Shown: piece by piece, positions 26,922 through 35,901 of the stretch | Position numbering within the stretch: position 1 is the first letter of the stretch | How the letters are laid out: each line of letters opens with the position of its first letter | Assembly (NCBI GenBank): GCA_018402525.1 | Contig: JAGYIR010000010.1 | Coordinates: forward strand, 248,001-312,000 | DNA from: Crocinitomicaceae bacterium | GTDB taxonomy: Bacteria > Bacteroidota > Bacteroidia > Flavobacteriales_D > Crocinitomicaceae | DNA: 64,000 nt | Direction: 5' to 3' | Made by a program: the position numbers and the translations under genes | The notes under the pieces: model-generated | Told to the model about the DNA's origin: nothing | Databases searched by the model: none | What the model saw: the letters and a program-made list of their open reading frames with translations, nothing else

Positions 26922-28463
26922 CTAAAGCGGGATATTTCCATGTTTTTTCTTCGGCAGGACTTCCGCTTTGTTCTCCAGCATTTTAAATCCTGCGATTACT
27001 TTTGCGCGCGTTTCTTCGGGTAGAATTACGTCGTCCACGATTCCACGTTCTGCTGCTCGGTAAGGATTTGCGAACATTTCAGCGTATTCTGCCTCCTTTT
27101 CCAACCATTTCGCTTCGGAATCTGCTGCTTCTGAAATTTCACGTTTAAAAATAATTTCTGCGGCTCCTTTGGCTCCCATCACTGCAATTTCTGCTGTTGG
27201 CCATGCATAGTTGAGATCAGCACCAATACTTTTTGAGTTCATTACGTCAAATGCTCCACCGTAGGCTTTGCGGGTAATGACAGTAATTCTAGGAACTGTT
27301 GCTTCTGAAAACGCATACAATAGTTTTGCACCGTGCGAAATAATTCCACGCCATTCTTGGTCCGTTCCCGGAAGGAATCCTGGGACATCTTCAAACACCA
27401 ACAATGGAATATTGAAGGCATCGCAAAAACGTACAAAACGTGCACCTTTTCGCGAGGAGTCAATGTCCAACACTCCTGCCATTGCAGCAGGTTGATTGGC
27501 TACTACACCAATTGTTTTTCCTTCAATGCGCGCAAAACCTATGACAATATTCTTCGCAAAATCTTCGTGCACTTCTCTAAAACTGTTGTCATCAATGACG
27601 CAATCTACCACTTTACGAATGTCGTATGGAAGCGTGCTGTTTTCAGGTAATATCTGACCGATGGTTGCTAATTTTGTCTCCGTGAAATCAAATTTTGTCG
27701 GACGTGGCGGCAATTCGTTCGCATTTTGAGGCATGTACGTAATCAAATCGCGCACTTTTTTCAATGCTTCGACATCGTTGCTTGCTGTAAAATGGTTGAC
27801 TCCTGATTTTTCAGCGTGTGCTTTTGCTCCACCCAAATCTTCTGAAGTCACTTCTTCATGTGTTACCGTTTTTACAACGTTTGGTCCTGTGACGAACATG
27901 TACGATGTATCTTCCACCATCATGACAAAATCCGTTAAAGCCGGAGAATACACCGCTCCACCAGCACAAGGCCCCATGATTACGCTAATCTGTGGGATAA
28001 CCCCAGAAGCACGTGTGTTTCTATAAAAGATATCCGCGTAACCCGCCAAAGAGACAACCCCTTCTTGGATGCGTGCTCCGCCTGAATCATTTAATCCAAT
28101 TAAAGGCGCTCCATTCTTCATTGCGAGGTCCATTACATTGCAAATTTTCGCAGCATGTGTCTCTGAAAGCGACCCGCCAAGTACGGTGAAATCTTGCGAA
28201 AAAACATAGATCAATCGACCGTGAATGCTTCCAAATCCTGTAACAACACCGTCACCAGGAATTTTGTTCTTTTCTAGTCCAAACGACGTAGCTCGATGCT
28301 CCACAAACTGACCAATTTCATTGAATGAACCTTCATCCAACAATAACGTCACACGCTCACGCGCCGTAAGTTTTCCTTGATCGTGTTGGCGTTTGATGCG
28401 CTCTTCACCACCACCTAACATTGATGCTTTTCGTCTATCTATAAGTTCTTGATTCTTGTCCAT
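26922..28463 (-). CDS. Acyl-CoA carboxylase carboxyltransferase (beta) subunit, propionyl-CoA type
   Basis: A 513-residue carboxyltransferase of the PccB/MmdA family, which transfers CO2 from biotin to propionyl- or acetyl-CoA, or decarboxylates methylmalonyl-CoA. The family sequence [18 protein letters not shown] is at about 31-48; the oxyanion-hole Gly pair is in GGARIQEGV and [16 protein letters not shown] in the N-half, with [11 protein letters not shown] and [10 protein letters not shown]-like sequence in the C-half. No biotin carboxylase or BCCP gene lies beside it. The substrate is inferred from overall pattern only. Confidence 0.93.
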   Translation of the reverse strand: MDKNQELIDRRKASMLGGGEERIKRQHDQGKLTARERVTLLLDEGSFNEIGQFVEHRATSFGLEKNKIPGDGVVTGFGSIHGRLIYVFSQDFTVLGGSLSETHAAKICNVMDLAMKNGAPLIGLNDSGGARIQEGVVSLAGYADIFYRNTRASGVIPQISVIMGPCAGGAVYSPALTDFVMMVEDTSYMFVTGPNVVKTVTHEEVTSEDLGGAKAHAEKSGVNHFTASNDVEALKKVRDLITYMPQNANELPPRPTKFDFTETKLATIGQILPENSTLPYDIRKVVDCVIDDNSFREVHEDFAKNIVIGFARIEGKTIGVVANQPAAMAGVLDIDSSRKGARFVRFCDAFNIPLLVFEDVPGFLPGTDQEWRGIISHGAKLLYAFSEATVPRITVITRKAYGGAFDVMNSKSIGADLNYAWPTAEIAVMGAKGAAEIIFKREISEAADSEAKWLEKEAEYAEMFANPYRAAERGIVDDVILPEETRAKVIAGFKMLENKAEVLPKKKHGNIPL

Positions 28464-28494
28464 CTACTTCCGGTTTGTTCCAACTGAATAGTGA

Positions 28495-28502
28495 CAAAGA
28501 TA
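28495..28502 (-). promoter_or_regulatory. Bacteroidota -7 box of the carboxylase gene
   Basis: On the minus strand it reads TATCTTTG, an exact TAnnTTTG, about 31 bases before the ATG. Confidence 0.5.
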
Positions 28503-28507
28503 ATTAT

Positions 28508-28632
28508 TTAGATAAAAGACCGTCTTGAGAGTCAAGACTAAAAGACAAAAGATCGCTCCTGCGTCGCTTTAAGACTTAATTATACGCAGGATTAAGTCTT
28601 GATTCTTTTAGTCCGTAAGTCCTAAAGACTTT
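28508..28632. repeat. Hairpin-bearing repeat upstream of the carboxylase gene
   Basis: AAGACTTAAT (28571-28580) and ATTAAGTCTT (28591-28600) form a stem with a 10-base loop, set among repeated AAGAC and GTCTT words. It is a sibling of the element at 26809-26921; the two flank one gene. Confidence 0.6.
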
Positions 28633-28644
28633 TGTCTAAATTAC

Positions 28645-28652
28645 TATCTTTG
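28645..28652 (+). promoter_or_regulatory. Bacteroidota -7 box of the 28.7-kb lipoprotein gene
   Basis: TATCTTTG, an exact TAnnTTTG, lies 25 bases before the ATG at 28678. It sits just past the hairpin repeat, so that repeat is outside the predicted transcript. Confidence 0.5.
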
Positions 28653-28677
28653 CCTTATCAATTTAATATACAGAACT

Positions 28678-29085
28678 ATGCGTTTACTTTTTTTAATGGT
28701 GGCTTTAGCTGGATTGTTGCTTTCATCGTGCAGTAAATATGACGAGGGGAAGCCTTCTCTAGCAAGCAAAAAATCACGCATAGTGAATAACTGGGCAGTG
28801 GTTAAAATCACCGCTAACGGATTTGATATTACAAGTGCTAAAATCATTACAAGTGTTGACGTTCGTAGTAATAACACGCTGACGGTGAACGGTGAACTTT
28901 TCGGGACACCTTATTCAAATGTCGGGGGGTGGGCATTCAACAGTAATAAAACGCATGTGTTGGTGACGAACAATGATGGTTCTGTGGATTCGTATGAAAT
29001 CATCAAACTTGAAAAAGATTCAATGAAGCTACGCATTGTCAACGGAGACGGCGTAACCATTGAGTACGAGTTTAAAACGGCTTAG
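28678..29085 (+). CDS. Lipoprotein of unknown function (lipocalin-like)
   Basis: A 135-residue protein with a lipoprotein signal (MRLLFLMVALAGLLLSSC, Cys18). The mature part is beta-rich: NNWAVVKITANGFDIT, then NTLTVNGELFG, GGWAFNSNKTHVLVTNNDG, and a final MKLRIVNGDGVTIEYEFK strand. This resembles short lipocalin-like Bacteroidota lipoproteins in which the fold follows the pattern 'W...I...G' (from memory). It is convergent with the L,D-transpeptidase, one base between stops. Function unknown. Confidence 0.7.
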   Translation: MRLLFLMVALAGLLLSSCSKYDEGKPSLASKKSRIVNNWAVVKITANGFDITSAKIITSVDVRSNNTLTVNGELFGTPYSNVGGWAFNSNKTHVLVTNNDGSVDSYEIIKLEKDSMKLRIVNGDGVTIEYEFKTA

Positions 29086-29086
29086 T

Positions 29087-29626
29087 TCACGGTTGAATCG
29101 TAATCATTGTTGCAGTGCCGATGGATTTGTACAAATCGGTGATGTCTTCAGTTTTTAGAGAGATGCACCCAAGTGTCCAATTCGATTTATTGTCAATCAG
29201 ATCATTCATTCCTATTGGTACTCCGTGAATTCCAACTTCGCCTCCGATAGTTGCATCTGACGGAATTTTTCCTTCAGCTTTGCGACGCTTGAACTTCTCC
29301 CAAGAGCTTGCATTGGGGTAATCGATCCAAATAAAATACGACCAACTTTTGTGTGCGTACTTGCTTCTTATTTTAAATGTGCCCTCAGGCGTACAACCAT
29401 CACCTTCTCGACTTTTATCATCGACTGCATTAAAGCCCAAAACACACGGGTATTCAATTAATTTCTCTGTACCACGAAAAACCGCAAGCGTATAATCTGA
29501 CTTATCAACAAGGATGGAGAGTTCATTCTTGGGAATTTTTTGTGTTGCGACAATTTCGTGGAGATTTGTCTGCGACCAAACCGAAGTGGAAATGAACACA
29601 AAAATTAATAGAAAAAAGTGATTCAT
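29087..29626 (-). CDS. L,D-transpeptidase (YkuD)
   Basis: The start is the ATG 29624-29626, which begins a signal peptide (MNHFFLLIFVFISTSVWSQ); the longer frame adds 14 non-signal residues. The 179-residue protein has the YkuD layout: LSILVDKSDYTLAVF, GDGCTPEGTFKI, the catalytic His in GIHGVPIG (His134) and the nucleophile in TLGCISL (Cys154). The usual SHGC is TLGC here, a tolerated variant of [ST]xGC. YkuD enzymes cross-link peptidoglycan 3-3 or attach proteins to it, in the periplasm. Confidence 0.9.
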   Translation of the reverse strand: MNHFFLLIFVFISTSVWSQTNLHEIVATQKIPKNELSILVDKSDYTLAVFRGTEKLIEYPCVLGFNAVDDKSREGDGCTPEGTFKIRSKYAHKSWSYFIWIDYPNASSWEKFKRRKAEGKIPSDATIGGEVGIHGVPIGMNDLIDNKSNWTLGCISLKTEDITDLYKSIGTATMITIQP

Positions 29627-29768
29627 ACAGACAAATTTACTGTGTAGGCATAGCAAGTACCATTCCAAAGTTATGATGCATGGACTGTTGATAACTTTGG
29701 TTAATAATATTTTGTTATGCTCGCATAGTTTTGTAACTTACTAGAGAATCAACTAAACAGTGTCAATT

Positions 29769-30455
29769 ATGGTACGTCAACTCTCTTTTTATTTTGTTCT
29801 ATTGAGCTTCTGTTTTGGTGCAGCGACGTCACTTGGTTTTGAGGTAGACAGTACAGAAGACTCTTCCATTGATTTCGCTAACATAAATGCGGAAGTCTCT
29901 TCAAAAATAATTCACTTTACATGGAATGTCAACGCGGAAAAGGACGGCGATTACTTTCTCATCGAAAAATCCTTAGATAAAAAAAATTGGACAACAGTCT
30001 CCCGCGTTGAGTCCATAGAAAATCACAAGGATCGACATACTTATTCTGTCTCTGAAATTAATTTTGCGGAAGGAATTACTGAGTTTTTTAGAATCACTCG
30101 CGTGGATCGTTACGGCAATAAACAAGTACTGGATATTATCAATGTGCATCAACCCATTTTAAATCACCTGCTATTGATTCCACTTCAGGGCGAGGTCGAT
30201 AAAAGAATCCGACTTTCTTATGATTCCAGAATCAGTGCGCATGGTGAAATCTCGGTCGTGAATGAAGTCGGGAAGCTAATATTTAACACGAAAGTACATC
30301 ACGAAAGTGGTTACAATAGTTACGTGCTGGATATTAAAAACTATCCGGAAGGGAATTATGTAATTGTGGTTACCGATCAATATGCGAATAAAACCTCTCG
30401 TATGTTGAAAGTGTACAATGCTAAAAAGAAAAAGCGCGGTTGGTTTGGTAATTAA
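29769..30455 (+). CDS. Secreted beta-sandwich protein with T9SS-like C-terminus and a basic tail
   Basis: An ATG at 29769 is preferred to the GTG three codons earlier. The 228-residue protein has a signal peptide (residues about 1-22), then a fibronectin-type-III-like sequence (IIHFTWNVNAEKDGDYFLIEKSLD, a pattern common in Bacteroidota surface proteins; shown in pieces). The C-terminal region LNHLLLIPLQGEVD, SVVNEVGKLIF, YPEGNYVIVV, RMLKVYNA resembles a type A T9SS domain but is followed by a KKKKRGWFGN tail. A TAGTTTTG box lies about 36 bases upstream. Function unknown. Confidence 0.72.
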   Translation: MVRQLSFYFVLLSFCFGAATSLGFEVDSTEDSSIDFANINAEVSSKIIHFTWNVNAEKDGDYFLIEKSLDKKNWTTVSRVESIENHKDRHTYSVSEINFAEGITEFFRITRVDRYGNKQVLDIINVHQPILNHLLLIPLQGEVDKRIRLSYDSRISAHGEISVVNEVGKLIFNTKVHHESGYNSYVLDIKNYPEGNYVIVVTDQYANKTSRMLKVYNAKKKKRGWFGN

Positions 30456-30476
30456 ATTGCGCTTGGCTCCAAGTAT

Positions 30477-30519
30477 TTATAGAAAGGGCCATCTAATAAA
30501 AGACAGCCCCCTTCTATAA
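30477..30519. terminator. Bidirectional terminator-like hairpin
   Basis: TTATAGAAAGGGC at 30477-30489 pairs imperfectly with GCCCCCTTCTATAA at 30506-30519 across a 16-base loop. It lies between the converging 29.8-kb gene and the S74 gene. There is no long T-run, so termination strength is uncertain. Confidence 0.55.
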
Positions 30520-30534
30520 TGAAGAATTGTTCTC

Positions 30535-33255
30535 CTAGTGCTTCATCATTCTTTTGGTTGAAACAATTTGACCGTCAGCAACAAGTGAATACGTGTATAC
30601 ACCTGAGCTTAAATCATTGGCATAAACGTTAATTTCTCCACGTCCACGCTCAACTAAATCAACTGTATTGATGAGGTTCCCTTTTCCATCGTAGAAATGA
30701 ATTTGTGCTTTTCCAACAGTTTCAGGAATAGAATAACTGATCACCGTCTTCTCTGCAAACGGGTTCGGCACATTTTGGTTCAAGACGATGTTGTTTTTAT
30801 CGCTTAATTCAATATCGATTGCTTTAGCTAATTCTTGCTGTACCTCTTCTTGCGTTGGTGAAATTGCTGAATTGTTTAAGTGACACAACAAAGGTAAAAT
30901 TCCACTTAGACAGTTTTCCAAGTTCGTTAAACGATTGTTGAGGTCGTTGATAATAGAATCTTTCTCGTTGATTTCTACTTGCTGTTCCTGTAAACCTTTG
31001 ATAAGGATTGGTATAAACGCCTCATACTCCAGAGTTAAAAAATCTATGGCTGCATCAATTTCATTACCCAAACTATCATAGGAAGCGGGGAAGGTGCTCG
31101 GTTTGATCAATCCTGGAAGAATTGTCTCTACTTCCTGCGCAATTAAACCAAAGCGATTTCCTTCAGGCATATCCATGCGGTCATATATTCCGGTTTGTTT
31201 AAAATCAAAACTCACTGGTTTTAAAACACTTATGATATCCATTGCATCGTCTATCGGAACGATATTCTCTTTGAGATTCTCGTCAGAAGTTGATACAATA
31301 ACACCGTTCATAAATACATCACCTGTAAAATGTGCTGCAAAATGATTTGTTTCGCTTGGTGCAATAGCAAGAATTGCGCAGTTAAATGATCCTGGGTTTG
31401 AAGAAACAGAAGTATGAATCCCATAATTAATATTGGATGCTCCGTAACCTTGAAACAAACCGCCTACATTACTAAAACCTGGACCAATAGCCTTAAAGTT
31501 ACCCCCTACGTTATAGTTGAACAGTCCTGTTGGGTATGTGGCAGGAACTTCCACAAACCCGCTTACCCCAAAATTAAGTGGTGCGTTAAGCGCTCTAAAA
31601 TCTCCTCCTATATTAATAGTCCTGTTCACTGGGTTTTGAATTCCAGATGCTTCTCCATATACCCCAGAGTATTGTAACAGTACCGTATTCGCAATATCTG
31701 TATTCATTCCTGAAATACCCACTGTTGAAGCATTTATAGTCATTGGGTGCGTTTGCAACACGCTCAATTTACCTGGAAGTGCAGTACCACAGTCATATCC
31801 CATTCCGATGTGATTTTGACCCAGTGCATCATTGTTTTCAAAAAATAAATTTTGATTGTTTAAATTTACTTTTGAATCAACTAATAAATCTGCAGCACCA
31901 GTATTGTCGGTACAGTCGAAAAATCCATTTCCAGAACCAGGTGGAACATCTGCCAAGACTACGTCACCATTTTCATCAACAGTTAGCAATTTACTATTAT
32001 CAACTCCGTTTGTCCCGTTGGCAACTGTTGGGGAGATAGATGTTAATTTTGTAAATCTTAAACCGCTGGCATTTGTGTTTCCATAGTTACCTTGATTATT
32101 CGCACTTATTTCAACTGTATTTCCAACACCGCATAAACCTGCTGATGCCGGCTGAGCACCGAAACCAACTCCGCCACTTTGAGCTGCTCCTGAAAACATC
32201 CAGAAAGAATTACCATTTAAAAAAATTACTCTACTTGAAGTAAAAGTAGATGCTAGAACAGGAAAAAGACTGGTACATGGTGCTCCCAGCTGAACATTAC
32301 CTCCAGCAACTGAAAGTCCATTATTGGCAGTGACTGCACCTGGTGCTGTTCCCCAAGTGCCATTTCCAAGCAGTACTTGACCCGCATTACCTGTAAAGTC
32401 TAGCCTTCTAACTCTTAAGTTACCAGCTCCACCATCAGCAACTCCAACAATTAAAGCATTGGGGGTCGCTGCCGCAACATTTCGAATCCGGGCATCACCA
32501 AAAACGTCTAATGTAGCCGTAGGGTTTGTCGGTGCATTTATACCAACTCGCTGTCCGGTAGGCATTATTTGTAGATTTCCTGCACCATTACTAAAAAAAT
32601 CCGTGTTTGGTCCTCCAGTCGCATTTACCCCTCCAAAGTGCAGGCGAAACTGTGGAGCATTATCAACTACCTCCAAGCGGCGCGCACCATTTATAGCTGG
32701 GAAGGCGTCCGTTTGCATCCCAATTCGCCAGAAGTTGTTGGTGCCAATAACGGCGGTTACATTATCAAGCCGTGCAAACTTGTAGATCCCTATACTTTCA
32801 CGTGTGTTGAAGTACAATCCTCTATAATTGGCTTGCACCTCAAAGCGGTTGAATGCCCCGCGGATATTACCCGAGCCTCCCCAACGAATTTCTGTGTGGT
32901 TTGCATCTGAAGTGAAGATATCGATTTCACCCACGCCTCCAGGTGACGAATTTTGATTTAAAATACGCAAACCATCCCCTGTATTGCTGATACCAAACAA
33001 GCCATTGTTATGGGAGAAAAAGGACGTGACTTCGTTATTTGTCATAATCCAAATGTCTGATGCCCATCGGGTGCCAAAGATGTTAGCTCCTGCAGGGCTA
33101 GTTCCAACGGGGAAGTTTCCGCCTCTGTACCAAGCAGCATTGGCATTCGTTACTGCCGTTGAAGGATTTGTTGCGACTGGCGGTGGGAAACCTGTCTGGC
33201 TAAAGCCGAAAAGATTAAGCGCAAATGCACTAATTGTCAATATAAAATTTTTCAT
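30535..33255 (-). CDS. Tail-fibre-like surface protein with S74 intramolecular chaperone domain and T9SS sorting domain
   Basis: A 906-residue secreted protein (signal MKNFILTISAFALNLFGFSQ). The large N-terminal part is Asn/Gly-rich beta-structure like phage tail fibres. The peptidase S74 auto-processing chaperone starts near residue 655 with STSDENLKENI and RFGLIAQEVE (about 702-711). A coiled-coil segment of heptads follows (about 752-785). The last 85 residues form a type A T9SS domain: QNVPNPFAEKTVISYSIP, HFYDGKGNL, LSSGVYTYSLV. S74 domains trimerise fibres and cleave themselves off; here the T9SS domain is C-terminal to it. Confidence 0.88.
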   Translation of the reverse strand: MKNFILTISAFALNLFGFSQTGFPPPVATNPSTAVTNANAAWYRGGNFPVGTSPAGANIFGTRWASDIWIMTNNEVTSFFSHNNGLFGISNTGDGLRILNQNSSPGGVGEIDIFTSDANHTEIRWGGSGNIRGAFNRFEVQANYRGLYFNTRESIGIYKFARLDNVTAVIGTNNFWRIGMQTDAFPAINGARRLEVVDNAPQFRLHFGGVNATGGPNTDFFSNGAGNLQIMPTGQRVGINAPTNPTATLDVFGDARIRNVAAATPNALIVGVADGGAGNLRVRRLDFTGNAGQVLLGNGTWGTAPGAVTANNGLSVAGGNVQLGAPCTSLFPVLASTFTSSRVIFLNGNSFWMFSGAAQSGGVGFGAQPASAGLCGVGNTVEISANNQGNYGNTNASGLRFTKLTSISPTVANGTNGVDNSKLLTVDENGDVVLADVPPGSGNGFFDCTDNTGAADLLVDSKVNLNNQNLFFENNDALGQNHIGMGYDCGTALPGKLSVLQTHPMTINASTVGISGMNTDIANTVLLQYSGVYGEASGIQNPVNRTINIGGDFRALNAPLNFGVSGFVEVPATYPTGLFNYNVGGNFKAIGPGFSNVGGLFQGYGASNINYGIHTSVSSNPGSFNCAILAIAPSETNHFAAHFTGDVFMNGVIVSTSDENLKENIVPIDDAMDIISVLKPVSFDFKQTGIYDRMDMPEGNRFGLIAQEVETILPGLIKPSTFPASYDSLGNEIDAAIDFLTLEYEAFIPILIKGLQEQQVEINEKDSIINDLNNRLTNLENCLSGILPLLCHLNNSAISPTQEEVQQELAKAIDIELSDKNNIVLNQNVPNPFAEKTVISYSIPETVGKAQIHFYDGKGNLINTVDLVERGRGEINVYANDLSSGVYTYSLVADGQIVSTKRMMKH

Positions 33256-33268
33256 GATATTCGTTATT

Positions 33269-34267
33269 TCATCGTATCAATGAAATAAACCCTTGTTGTA
33301 ACATACCACAATCTTCTCCATAGAGCTTGTAAAAATAAACACCATCATTACTATTCATTCCATCCCATGATGGATGTGCACTATCCAAACTAGTAATGAG
33401 GCTTCCCCAACGATTGATGATGTCCATTTTCCATGAATTACAATTGAATACTTGGATTTCAAAAACATCATTTACGCCATCGTTGTTTGGTGTAAACACA
33501 TTTGGAACATTGGCAAACCCTGGCGTTTTTTTGATTGACACATCATCAATAAAAAAATAATCTCCAGCCAAAGTTAAATTTCCCCAGAAAGAAGTGTCAC
33601 ACGGTTGCACATACGTCATGCTAAGTGAGTCCTGATAATTTCCAATGACAACAAAGTTTTCACTTCCGTTAGCAAGGTAGGTCATTTCAATTTTTTGCCA
33701 AATAGCTGTATCCAAAAAATAATTAGAGATATCGTTTACGGCATCTGGAACAAAATCTGTTAACCATTGCGTACTTGGATCCGTGTATTTTGAAGGGAAA
33801 AATTTCACTCCAAATTCACTAGACGAGCAAGATGTAAGGTTTCCAGAAACATAGAACTCAATGTAATAATAGGTGTTAGCCTCTAATTCAGAAGTTAATT
33901 CGCTCTGAATGTATTCTCTATAATTTTGGACAGTTCCATCATTCACAAGAATTGCAGCCATGTTATCCCCAGTTTTAGGATATTGCCAGTATGGCCCTAA
34001 ACTAGGTGGAACACTGTTACCAATTATTGGGTTTTGGCACCACAAGTCACTACTTGACCCAATGGGATTAGACCATCCTTTACACCCCGACCATTCAAAC
34101 ACATCAAAACCAATTCCTGCAGGTTGCCCGTAGCAAGAATCAATATCTTCAAAGCTACCATTGGCAACTAAGTTCTCTTGTGCCCAACTCATTGTCAGAA
34201 CTAGGGAAAATAGTAGTATGTTAACAAGGTATTTCAATAATACGATAGTTCTAAGGTGCTTCCCCAT
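33269..34267 (-). CDS. Surface protein with gliding-motility-associated C-terminal domain
   Basis: The start is the ATG 34265-34267; the frame to 34324 adds 19 polar residues without a signal. The 332-residue protein has a signal peptide (cut near MSWAQ) followed by NLVANGSFEDIDSCYG, a typical start of CBM/DUF642-like jelly-roll domains in Bacteroidota. The C-terminus is a CHU_C type B T9SS domain: VPNVFTPNNDGVNDVFEI, INRWGSLI, GVYFYKLY. It follows the S74 gene's strand and lies upstream of it by 13 bp, so the two are likely an operon with this gene first. Confidence 0.85.
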   Translation of the reverse strand: MGKHLRTIVLLKYLVNILLFSLVLTMSWAQENLVANGSFEDIDSCYGQPAGIGFDVFEWSGCKGWSNPIGSSSDLWCQNPIIGNSVPPSLGPYWQYPKTGDNMAAILVNDGTVQNYREYIQSELTSELEANTYYYIEFYVSGNLTSCSSSEFGVKFFPSKYTDPSTQWLTDFVPDAVNDISNYFLDTAIWQKIEMTYLANGSENFVVIGNYQDSLSMTYVQPCDTSFWGNLTLAGDYFFIDDVSIKKTPGFANVPNVFTPNNDGVNDVFEIQVFNCNSWKMDIINRWGSLITSLDSAHPSWDGMNSNDGVYFYKLYGEDCGMLQQGFISLIR

Positions 34268-34735
34268 GGTTGAGGTATTGCACCCTTTAAAATTAGTTGT
34301 TTTTTCCAATTCAGTTACGCTCATTGGAAAAGGCGTGCATCATTATCTACATCTCATAGACGCAAATACAGTGTGGTAAGTTGGTATGTCTGTTTTGTAG
34401 AGGTTGTTTTAATGAGTTAATACTAACAATGTAATAAAAATATTTCTTAATCCCTTCACTATGAGCGATTAAAAAATTTCAGATGTACTCATTTGAATAT
34501 AATTACTAAACCACACAAACTTTTAGATCCTTATACTATAACGAGATGTTCGGTTCCTTTCGTCTTTACAATGTCGGTAGAGTTTTAGTAGATTGCTGAA
34601 AAACTGAAACAAACACAATCGAACTAAATTCTTTTCAATCAGCAGTTTACTCAGCTGAACTAATGCCCGATAACCAATCAATCGTCAAAAAGGTGATTAA
34701 ACTACAATGTAATTATTCCTTTTCCAGAAAAAAGC
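34268..34735. other. AT-rich intergenic region without recognisable gene
   Basis: This 468-bp divergent spacer between the 33.3-kb surface gene and the epimerase-like gene holds no convincing frame, RNA or repeat. A short reading frame here is only antisense to the leader of the surface gene. It probably carries both promoters, but no full -33/-7 pair could be assigned. Confidence 0.5.
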
Positions 34736-35722
34736 ATGAGGTATTTTCCACTGTTTCTAGTTCTATTCGCCCTTTTAAGTTGTTCAGACAAGCCTGAAGT
34801 GATTGAGGTAAGTGATATTCGTGATACTTACAGCGCAAAAACAGACTCCATTTCTAGTTTTAAAAGTGATGATTTTGACATTCAAGAACTACCTTTTGAA
34901 GAAAGAATATACACGAATGGTGAGCGATTCTATATAACACCTGAATTTCAAGATGACGATAGTATCATTTTGCACATTTATAGGGAAAAGTATGACTACC
35001 ATCCAGTTATGTTAGCCGCACATGCATTAAAACTTTTGGACATATACCGCCGAACTCAGAATGATACGTGCCTTAGGATTGCCGAAAAGCACGCTGACAA
35101 ACTACTAGGCATAGGGTTGACAAAGGACGGTGCACTGCTATTCCCGTACTCATTCAATTATCACTTCAACGATAAAGATATGATGATTGCACCTTGGGTC
35201 TCTGGAATGGCTCAAGGTCAGGTGTTGTCGCTTTTTTCTAGGCTTTATAATTACACTAAAAATGATCACTATCTTGAGAGTTCTCACAAAATTTTTAAAT
35301 CATTTAATCATAGAAAAGGCGAAGAAATGTATTGGATTACTTGTGTCGATACTGCTTCAAACCTTTGGATAGAGGAATATCCATTTGAAGAGCCAAGTCA
35401 CATTTTCAATGGAATGGTATTTGCAATATTTGGAGTCTATGATTATTATTTAATTCATAAAACGCCAGAGGTCAAAGCCATTTTAGACGGAGCAATAACC
35501 ACTGTCAAGGATAATATGCAGCTTATTCGCAACGAAAACAACATAAGTTATTACGGACTTAAGTATATAACTACAAACCCTCACTATCATCCAATACATA
35601 TTGAACAACTTAGAATTCTCTCTAAGATTGCAGGTGATAGTTCATTTGAAAAACTAGCTGATTTATTAGTTAAAGATGAAATAAACTTTACTAAAAACCA
35701 AAAAAAGGATTCGGTTCATTAA
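34736..35722 (+). CDS. D-glucuronyl C5-epimerase-like lipoprotein
   Basis: The 328-residue protein has a lipoprotein signal (LFALLSCSDK, Cys16) and then an (alpha/alpha) toroid-type region of the glucuronyl C5-epimerase C-terminal family. Recognisable family features are MMIAPWVSGMAQGQVLSLF near residues 145-163, EEYPFEEPSHIFNGMVFA near 215-232, and the late NPHYHPIHIEQL. Eukaryotic relatives convert glucuronate to iduronate in heparan sulfate. Bacterial lipoprotein versions have unknown substrates; polysaccharide processing at the cell surface is an inference. No polysaccharide lyase or sulfatase is next to it. Confidence 0.85.
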   Translation: MRYFPLFLVLFALLSCSDKPEVIEVSDIRDTYSAKTDSISSFKSDDFDIQELPFEERIYTNGERFYITPEFQDDDSIILHIYREKYDYHPVMLAAHALKLLDIYRRTQNDTCLRIAEKHADKLLGIGLTKDGALLFPYSFNYHFNDKDMMIAPWVSGMAQGQVLSLFSRLYNYTKNDHYLESSHKIFKSFNHRKGEEMYWITCVDTASNLWIEEYPFEEPSHIFNGMVFAIFGVYDYYLIHKTPEVKAILDGAITTVKDNMQLIRNENNISYYGLKYITTNPHYHPIHIEQLRILSKIAGDSSFEKLADLLVKDEINFTKNQKKDSVH

Positions 35723-35901
35723 CTCTTTTTACAATCAGATGTATATACGCCCTGTTTTCTTCGTATTTATATCTGAATGCGTGTTTTAAGCTTAAATAAC
35801 CAAATGTGATTCTGGTTATATCGTTTTGGATATCTGTTCGTAATTCATAACTACCTAAAATTAGCGATGAGTTTATCTAAACGACATTCTGCATAGTCAG
35901 T

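Noticed and set aside
34268-34735. RNA gene or riboswitch in the long spacer
   Set aside because: No stable conserved stem set or terminator was recognised by eye; a covariance search (Rfam) would be decisive.
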